Source: an uncultured Sulfurovum sp. (GTDB lineage Bacteria > Campylobacterota > Campylobacteria > Campylobacterales > Sulfurovaceae). From it: a stretch of DNA of 64,000 nucleotides. Below the pieces are notes generated by a model. The model searched no databases. It saw only the letters and a list, made by a program, of their open reading frames with translations, and was not told where the DNA came from. The stretch covers positions 284,567 to 348,566 of the forward strand of contig CACVAS010000058.1 in assembly GCA_902727855.1 (NCBI GenBank), given 5' to 3'. Below, piece after piece: positions 53,505-61,400 of this stretch (its first letter is position 1; each line of letters opens with the position of its first letter). The position numbers and the translations under genes are program-made.

Positions 53505-54097
53505 TGAACGAAATACTTATCAATACATTTATTTCACCCTCAAGGTTCTCAAAATATAAAACGCTTGCAAACTATGAAGAAAACCTTATTTCTTCTAAAC
53601 AATATTATATACCCCTATCTATACTAGAAGTTTCACTTAGAAATGCCATCAATAACCACTTTGAAAAAATGTATGGACGAGGATGGCTATTACATCAAGC
53701 AAGTTTCCTCCGAAATGATTTGGTACGCAAGATAGATGAAGCCAAATTAAAACTAAACGCACGCAATGAAAACATCAATAAAGAAAAACTTGTTGCTGAA
53801 TTATCCTTTGGTTTTTGGACTTCACTTTTTAAAGTGCCCTATGCTAAACAAATGAGAACCTATGACCTAAAAAGAATTTTTCCAAATCTTCCACCTAAAC
53901 ATAAAGAGTTAATCGATAGAGCTAAACTTTCGACTAGGCTAAATCATATCCGTGCTTTTAGAAATAGGATTTCTCATCATGAGAAAATTACAGATAAGTC
54001 TGAATTCAAAAATATAGGAATAGAGATAAACTCCATATTATTTTACTTTGATGAAGATATTTTGGCATTTTCCAAAAGGCTTAATCATGTTCACTAA
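53504..54097 (+). CDS. Abi-family (HEPN-like) protein
   Basis: SKYKTLANYEENLISSKQYYIPLSILEVSLRNAINNHFEKMYG; FRNRISHHE gives HEPN Rx4H motif; ATG 53504 preferred over GTG 53495. Confidence 0.8.
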   Translation: MNEILINTFISPSRFSKYKTLANYEENLISSKQYYIPLSILEVSLRNAINNHFEKMYGRGWLLHQASFLRNDLVRKIDEAKLKLNARNENINKEKLVAELSFGFWTSLFKVPYAKQMRTYDLKRIFPNLPPKHKELIDRAKLSTRLNHIRAFRNRISHHEKITDKSEFKNIGIEINSILFYFDEDILAFSKRLNHVH

Positions 54098-54863
54098 AAC
54101 CATAGACTTCTCCAAATATTCCAGTATCAAAGTAGGACAACCTACAGAAGTACTGATGATAGAAAAAGGAGACACTATTCCTGATGATAGATATCTCATT
54201 GGTGGTGCGAACAATCTTTTAGTCTCACCTAACCCCCCACCGCTGATGATGCTAAGTAAAGACTTTGCCTACATTACAGAAGAAAAAAACATGTTAGAGA
54301 TAGGTGCAGCCATGCCTACTGGGCGTATAGTCTCTTATGCTAAAAAGCACAATATAGCTGGCTTTGAGTTTTGTTCTAAACTTCCAGGTACACTGGGAGG
54401 TATGCTTGCTATGAATGCTGGGGTAAAAGAGTATGAAATCTTTAATATCTTACATAGTATAGAGATAAATGGAAAATGGGTTTTAAAAGAAAATATCCCA
54501 CATGGGTACCGTTTTGCACAACTCTCAGGTGTTGCTACGGCTGCTAAATTTAAAGTGAAAGAAGGCTTTAGTCAGAGTTTACTTGATAGCTTATTAAACC
54601 TACGTTCCAATCAACCCCATGACCCTTCAGCAGGTTCTGCGTTTAAAAACCCAGAGGGCGACGCAGCAGGAAGACTCATAGAAGCTGTGGGACTTAAAGG
54701 GTTTCAAAAAGGAAACATGGCATGGAGTGACGTACATGCTAATTTTCTGGTAAATCTAGGTGGAGGGACCTATGGTGATGCTTCCTATCTTATGGAACTG
54801 GCAAAAACCAATGTCTATAAAGAATTTGGTATTGTACTGAAAGAAGAGGTAAAGATTTTATAG
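54087..54863 (+). CDS. murB: UDP-N-acetylenolpyruvoylglucosamine reductase (short form)
   Basis: FEFCSKLPGTLGGMLAMNAGVKEYEI; SNQPHDPSAGSAFKNPEGDAAGRLIEAVGLKGF; start moved to ATG 54087. Confidence 0.95.
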   Translation: MFTKTIDFSKYSSIKVGQPTEVLMIEKGDTIPDDRYLIGGANNLLVSPNPPPLMMLSKDFAYITEEKNMLEIGAAMPTGRIVSYAKKHNIAGFEFCSKLPGTLGGMLAMNAGVKEYEIFNILHSIEINGKWVLKENIPHGYRFAQLSGVATAAKFKVKEGFSQSLLDSLLNLRSNQPHDPSAGSAFKNPEGDAAGRLIEAVGLKGFQKGNMAWSDVHANFLVNLGGGTYGDASYLMELAKTNVYKEFGIVLKEEVKIL

Positions 54864-54882
54864 ATTATTTTTATAATCTATC
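54861..54882. terminator. Hairpin between convergent murB and DUF1566 gene
   Basis: ATAGATTAT-TTTT-ATAATCTAT, perfect 9-bp stem. Confidence 0.55.
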
Positions 54883-55435
54883 TTCTCTCTTCTCCTGACA
54901 TTTCTTTGAAAATACTAAATAGCGTCGCATCTTTATGTATATCCTCTTCTGGAACACATCGTACACATCGTACATAGTTAGATTGCTTCATTTTTCTTTT
55001 GTAGCGCTGAGCATCTGTAGGGTATACGACATAATATCTGTTGTCTGTTGCAGGGGTTGATGACCAAAAATCATCACCTCTACCATACGTAAACAACTCT
55101 CCATCTTTTCCATACACGTGAGTCAGTTCATCTGAGGTAGGCAATCTCCAATCTGAGTACCCTAGATATGACAGTTGACGACAATAGTTTACTGCATGGT
55201 TCCAATTCCCAGCTTTACCCACAGAATGATTTCGCTTATATGCACCATCTTCAGCATCTACATAACTTTGATCTTGCCACATCAATTTAGTATCTTTTTC
55301 AAAAAAGTATTTATCTACTTTACATGAAGCCGCTGTGTTAGATATATCTGCCACTTCTGATACCATTGTATTTACATTGCTTCCCCCAAAAAGAAAAGAG
55401 ACTGAAACAGTCAATGCTAGATATAGGTTTTTCAT
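54878..55435 (-). CDS. Secreted DUF1566 (Lcl C-terminal domain) protein
   Basis: Signal peptide; LMWQDQ; WNHAVNYCRQLSYLGYSDWRLPTSDEL; YVRCVR. Confidence 0.87.
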   Translation of the reverse strand: MKNLYLALTVSVSFLFGGSNVNTMVSEVADISNTAASCKVDKYFFEKDTKLMWQDQSYVDAEDGAYKRNHSVGKAGNWNHAVNYCRQLSYLGYSDWRLPTSDELTHVYGKDGELFTYGRGDDFWSSTPATDNRYYVVYPTDAQRYKRKMKQSNYVRCVRCVPEEDIHKDATLFSIFKEMSGEERR

Positions 55436-55446
55436 GATGCATCCTT

Positions 55447-55482
55447 AAAGGTTATATTATTCAATATGATAATATAACCTTT
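55447..55482 (-). terminator. Terminator-like hairpin downstream of 55499-56086
   Basis: AAAGGTTATATTAT-TCAATATG-ATAATATAACCTTT, perfect 14-bp stem. Confidence 0.6.
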
Positions 55483-55498
55483 ATCATAATAAGCTAAA

Positions 55499-56086
55499 TT
55501 ATGCTTTTATTTCTATCTTCACACCATTTTTAACAGCAACCCACAATCTATCCATGGCTTTGTTTGGTACGGCTAAGCAGCCCTCAGTCCAATCATTTGC
55601 TAAAGTATATCTGTCTCCACGACCATCTGCATTCCACTTAGGTTGTCCATGTATGGTAATGTAGCCACCAGGGTTTACTCCACGTTTACGTGCTCTTTTT
55701 CTATCAGAATGGTTAGGATAAGAGATCATCAAAGACTTGTAGAGTCTATTGTCACACTTCTTACGTACTATCTTGTAATTTCCTTCTGGTGTCCTGTAGT
55801 CTCCCACTTGTACCTTATCGCCTTTGTCACCATTTTTACCTAAGGAAAAAGGAAATTCTCCTACAAGTTTACCCTGAGCATAGGCATAAAGACGTCTTTT
55901 TTTCTTAAATGCCACAAGCTTGTCTACAGGCTTACCACGAAGCTCAGCCCCCTTGGATAATTCCTTAATACACTCTTTCGTTGCATACGGTGTGTTGTCA
56001 GGCTTTCCATAATAGACAGGTTCTTTTTTACATCCACTTAACATCAGTGTCACTGCTATAATCATATATATTAATTTAATTTTCAT
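55499..56086 (-). CDS. L,D-transpeptidase (YkuD) lipoprotein
   Basis: MKIKLIYMIIAVTLMLSGCKK lipobox; YITIHGQPKWNADGRGDRYTLANDWTEGCLAV. Confidence 0.88.
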   Translation of the reverse strand: MKIKLIYMIIAVTLMLSGCKKEPVYYGKPDNTPYATKECIKELSKGAELRGKPVDKLVAFKKKRRLYAYAQGKLVGEFPFSLGKNGDKGDKVQVGDYRTPEGNYKIVRKKCDNRLYKSLMISYPNHSDRKRARKRGVNPGGYITIHGQPKWNADGRGDRYTLANDWTEGCLAVPNKAMDRLWVAVKNGVKIEIKA

Positions 56087-56099
56087 TCTTTCCTCTATT

Positions 56100-56486
56100 T
56101 TAACCCCAGTCTTCATTCTGGCTTTTTGTTTTATGTTTATCTTTTTTGTAACTTGTACCATTTTTGAGTTTTTGCAAGCGATTTAGGTTGCTCATCTCGG
56201 CATCTCTTATATCTGAAAACTCTTTTTCACTAAATGCTTCGTTGTTACATGTTTGTTGATGTAGCCTTATAATATATGCTTTAAGTTGCTGGTGATACTC
56301 TGAATCCAGATGTATCTCTATACGCTCATCAAACTTTTTCTTTAAAGCATCGAATTTTAACGTAAAAGATTCTACGGTGACCTTATCATCTCTAAGCATT
56401 CTAAAAAGATTTTTAGAAACTTTTTCCAATTCGCTAATATACTTTTGTCTGTTAAATTTATCTATCTGTTTTTGTGTATATGCCAC
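56100..56486 (-). CDS. Hypothetical helical protein
   Basis: 128-aa ORF between two LDT genes. Confidence 0.65.
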   Translation of the reverse strand: MAYTQKQIDKFNRQKYISELEKVSKNLFRMLRDDKVTVESFTLKFDALKKKFDERIEIHLDSEYHQQLKAYIIRLHQQTCNNEAFSEKEFSDIRDAEMSNLNRLQKLKNGTSYKKDKHKTKSQNEDWG

Positions 56487-56490
56487 TGTA

Positions 56491-57071
56491 TCACCTTATC
56501 ATCACAGGTACACCCTCTCTTACGGCATACCATAATTGACTCATTGTTTTATTGGTCACTGCCACACACCCCTCAGTCCAATTACGAGAGAGCATGTAGT
56601 TATCTTTATGCCCATCTGCATTCCATTTAGGTTGTGCATGGATGGTAATATTCCCACCAGGGTTCAGTCCTTTTGCCTGTGCTTTGACAATATCTTGTGG
56701 GCGCGGATAAGAGATGCACAAAGACCTATAATACTTAGAGGAACAAAGCTTTCTACTGATCCAAAACATCCCTTCTGGTGTTTTATTATCACCCTCTTTC
56801 TCTTTGGTTCCTATAGGGTTTTTCCCTAGAGAAATAGGTACAGAACTCTGTACTTTATTATGTTTATACAAGTACATCCGACGCTTTTTTTATTCACTAC
56901 TATATAGTCAACACTTTTTTCTTGACTATAGTCTTCAGCTTCAAGCAACTCTTGCTTACACTCCTCTAAACTATACATCTCATTTTGAGGTTGAACATTT
57001 TTTGTACATGCAGTTAAAAATAGTAGTAAAAATAGGTTTAAAAATAATAATATTATAGAATTTAATTTCAT
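56491..57071 (-). pseudogene. Second L,D-transpeptidase lipoprotein, split into two ORFs by a frameshift at an A7 tract
   Basis: N-part MKLNSIILLFLNLFLLLFLTACTKN...VDYIVVNKK in one frame; remainder (RR)MYLYKHNKVQSS...WTEGCVAVTNKTM in the -1 frame; junction at T7 (56885-56891). Confidence 0.82.
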
Positions 57072-57170
57072 GCTGTGATTGTAGCAAAAGTTGGGTAAAG
57101 AAAGAGGAGAGACTAATAAATAAAAAGGGTGCAAAACCCAAAAGGGTTTTACATAGTTACGCAAAAAAAC

Positions 57171-57686
57171 TTAACATGCTGCCTTAGCTGCTGTAAGTGC
57201 TTCTTCATAGTTTGGCTCTTCTGTAATTTCAGGTACTGTTTGCTTGTAAGCAATCTTACCATCTTTTCCTACTACAAAAATAACTCTAGCTGTCACACCT
57301 GCTAAAGGACCATCTGCAAGAAGTACACCATACGCATTAGCAAAGTCTTTATTTCTAAAGTCAGAACATACTTTAATGTTTTCAACACCAGCAGCTCCAC
57401 ACCATCTTGCTGCTGCAAATGGTAAATCCATAGAAACAGTAAGTACCTCTACACCATCAAGTGATGTTGCTTCTTTGTTAAATCTTCTAGTCTCAGCGTC
57501 ACATACCCCTGTGTCAAGTGAAGGAACTGCTACGACTAGTTGTACTTTACCTTCTCCACCTACTTGCTCATCTTGAAGCATTGGGTCACAGTTTACTACT
57601 GTCACTACTGGTGCCGTATCTCCTACGTTTACTTCTGTTCCACCAAGTGTACATACGATGTCATTTTTAAATGTTACTGTTGCCAT
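57171..57686 (-). CDS. tpx: Thiol peroxidase
   Basis: MATVTFKNDIVCTLGGTEVNVGDTAPVV; VVAVPSLDTGVCDAETRRFN. Confidence 0.95.
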   Translation of the reverse strand: MATVTFKNDIVCTLGGTEVNVGDTAPVVTVVNCDPMLQDEQVGGEGKVQLVVAVPSLDTGVCDAETRRFNKEATSLDGVEVLTVSMDLPFAAARWCGAAGVENIKVCSDFRNKDFANAYGVLLADGPLAGVTARVIFVVGKDGKIAYKQTVPEITEEPNYEEALTAAKAAC

Positions 57687-57779
57687 TTATTATCCTTAAA
57701 ATTAATTTGTGAGAGATTATGACTTAAATAGGATAAATTTTATCTTAATTAAAAAAATTTACCAATCTGAATTGACTTT

Positions 57780-58331
57780 TTACCTAAATCTATCAAAGAT
57801 AGCAGAAAAGTTAAAGTTCACTTCACATTTTGTATCATCAAATTTCAAGACTTCAGCATCAAATTCACCTATTTTCTTGAAGTTGAAATCATCATTTTTA
57901 TATACTTTTGCTACCAAGTCATTTGGATAGACCAATATATAATACTTTACACCCTCATTTGCATAGATATGAAACTTTAACCCTTCATCCTTACTCGCAG
58001 TAGATGGACTAATCACTTCAAATATTATTTCCGGCGTTTTAGAGATGTACTTTTCATTTTTATCATTACAGACTACAGCAACATCTGGTTTGAGTATGTT
58101 TTCTGAGTTTACTTTCCAATCAGAGTCCATAAGCACTTCGCACTCTTTACACATATCTGTCTGTTGCAAAAGTTCACTGCCTATACTTAAGACTAATTTT
58201 TGATGCTTCTTTACAGGTGCAGGAGCCATAGCATAAGCTATACCATCCAAGAGTTCCCACTCACCTTCCCACTGCACGTAGTCTTCATAAGTATAATGAG
58301 GTAAATAATCATATTTTTTTAAAGCTTCCAT
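57780..58331 (-). CDS. Uma2-family (DUF820) endonuclease-like protein
   Basis: YTYEDYVQWEGEWELLDGIAYAMAPAP; KPDVAVVC; PEIIFEVISPSTASKD. Confidence 0.87.
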   Translation of the reverse strand: MEALKKYDYLPHYTYEDYVQWEGEWELLDGIAYAMAPAPVKKHQKLVLSIGSELLQQTDMCKECEVLMDSDWKVNSENILKPDVAVVCNDKNEKYISKTPEIIFEVISPSTASKDEGLKFHIYANEGVKYYILVYPNDLVAKVYKNDDFNFKKIGEFDAEVLKFDDTKCEVNFNFSAIFDRFR

Positions 58332-58448
58332 TTTGTCGCCTTTTTGTTTATTATAACACAATTGGACAGGGTGGTTTTTTAGCCCACCACACAATACCAC
58401 ACAGCAAAATATAAAAAAATAAAACTCTCTCCGTAAGAACCAATCAGT

Positions 58449-61400
58449 TTAATCCCTCAACGGCACCATGATAACCATATCATTCATCATGATAGGCACA
58501 AATCTCTTAGGTTTCTTCGTATCATCAGGGTCAAGTGGATCAGAACCTGCTTCTATTTCATCTGCATTAGAGACACCATCACCATCTGCATCATCATCTC
58601 CACCATCACTGGCATCGAGTGGGTCTAATCCCCATCTATTTTCATCTACATCACTTATGCCATCATTATCATCATCTCTGTCTGCATTGTTACCTGTGCC
58701 ATCACCATCAGTGTCAACAGATTCATTAGGATTTAGAGGGAAGTCATCTAGACTATCTACAACTCCATCATTATCATTGTCATCATCTTCACTATCTGGT
58801 ATGCCATCATTATCTATATCCATGTCACTGTTAATAGCTATAGTCATCATCCCAACATATGAGATACCATAATCATCTAATATTCTAAATTCTACAGTTT
58901 TATAGCCTGCAATATCAAATCGTCCATTATATATCCATGAAATCTGATTTGAACTAAGCATATCAAACCAATTGTTTTCTAATTTTATTTGTACTCTATA
59001 ACTATTATCCAAAAGATCTGTCTCTACAGCAAATTGAACATTTTCACCTACTGTCATAAATCTACTAGAAATATTTATATGAAACTTTGGATTTGTTACT
59101 TTAAGTGCTAATGTTTTGTCAGATATTCCATCATTATCTATGTCAACATAACATGTAGTATTACCTTTTATACCTACACTTCTAGTATAGGTCCATGTTT
59201 TTCCTCCATTACTTGCTGTAGCTTTATGCCATGAACCACTACCAAACCTGAACGTAACACTATTCCTTGCAATACTTGTTGTAGCACGCAATGTAATAGC
59301 TTGGAGTTTTCTAGGCACAGATGGGCTAGAGACAAAAGAATTCACTACACCTATCTCAGGTTTTGTTACACTCATAGTTATAGATTCTGAACCAGTAATG
59401 GCAACCCCCCCTGCTATTTCTTTTAGATAAAACCTTTGTGTATCTCCCACAACATCTGCTCTACAATTAATGGTAACACTACTACCTCCACCAGAAATAT
59501 ATTGACAGTGTCCTATTGAGCCTTCTATGTTACCTACTATTGTTCTAGGTAAATTTGTCCCTACGATAGTATAGTTTTTATACTCTCCTTGTATAGCTGT
59601 TAGTGGAGTAACTCTAGTGATGGTAACCTCTGTATTTTGCTCTTCTCCTCTTGGGTCTGTTCCTGCTTTAATTTCATCTATATTACTAATACCATCATTA
59701 TCTGCATCTTTCAATGCATCAGAGCTATCTAAAGGGTTTAATCCATAGCGTATTTCATCTATATCACTTATGCCATCATTATCATCATCTGTATCTGTAC
59801 TGTCCGGTGTTCCATCCTTATCTGTATCTACATCATTTACTGTCACATCTGCTTTTCCTACTACGAGTTGTGCTGCATAGTCATATCTTCCATTAGGATT
59901 ACCTAGTATTAGATCTCCATTTTGTGAGATATCTGCTATTTCATATATGTCTTCCGTACTACCAGCTTTATTGCCTATGATTATAGATTCTATTTCATTT
60001 GTTATTCTATTGTAAACCACAGTTTTAAATTTATTGGTGTCATCAATATATATTGTAATCACTTTACCACCATATATAGATATAGTAAATTTATAGTCAT
60101 TATTTGATGCATCTAAGACATCAAAAAGGTTTTCTTTTGTTCCATCTTGCTTTAAAAGTATAAGTTTTTTACTAGCATCCAATAGGATTTCTTTTACATT
60201 ATGATCATAGATATTAACATCACCGGATACATAATTCTGTACTTCTATCTCTTCTTTACTTGATGGTATCACCTTCATATCGTCAGATAAAGTATAAAAT
60301 ACACCTTCTTGATAAAAATAAATATTATCATCATGAATTCTATGATAGTTACCTAAGTACTCCTCTAAAATATTTTCATCACTTCCACTAAAAGTTGGAT
60401 AAACTTCTTTTCGTTTAAATCGTCTATTCTCTTGCACTGCATCCCTTGTTTTGTATGCAATGTATGTTTTACTCTTATAATTTATCAGATCCCCATATCC
60501 ATAGATATCAGTTATAAAAGGAGAGGATGTTTGTAGACTATTACTCTTTAACGTATATAGTTTTGCTTTATTCGTTTCAGAATTTCGTGTTAAAACCATC
60601 GCTATATTTCCATTCATTATAAAGTCTCTATATTGTTCATCTGGAAGATTACCCGTATCTAAGCTTTGATTTTCGAACATTAAGATTGGGGTCGACTTTT
60701 GTTTTGTTTTAGGATTGTATGTTAAATAATAATAATTAAAGGCTCTACTCTGCTGTGTTGAAGCCTTACTGTCTTTTTTCCACCAAGCTATCTGTTCAAC
60801 TATAATATGGCTTATCCCATTCGTATCAACTTTAATCTTTTTAATATAATTTTCAGTTTTCTGATTTGTAGAGCCTGATGGAAAATTATTATACTGCTGT
60901 GTAAATATGTCTTCCTCATTACCAAGTGTAAGTATCTCTCCATTTCCTGTATCTTCAACTTTTGTTGTAACACTTACCACATTTGTAGCACATTCTTTAC
61001 TGATACCTTTAACTGCACACAACTCAAAACTATATGTCTCTCCTGCTTCTAGCCCAACTATAGTTTTACTTGTGGAGTTTTTAAACATCTCATAATTGTC
61101 TGATGTGTACCCTATTTGGGTCAACTCATAACTATCTTCATTATTACTATCGTCCCACGTCAATACAACACCATTTTGTGTAATAGAGTTAGTATATACT
61201 TTAAAGTTTACTGGTGCATCTAAGCTGGCTGTTTCATCTAAGTTTGGATTTGTTCCTCCATTTATCTCATCTATGTTACTTACACCATCTCCATCAGAAT
61301 CATACGCTGCATCATTAGGATTAAGCGGGTCTAATTTATATTTTATTTCATCTATATCTGAAATACCATCATTATCATCATCAGGGTCTCTACTGTCAGG

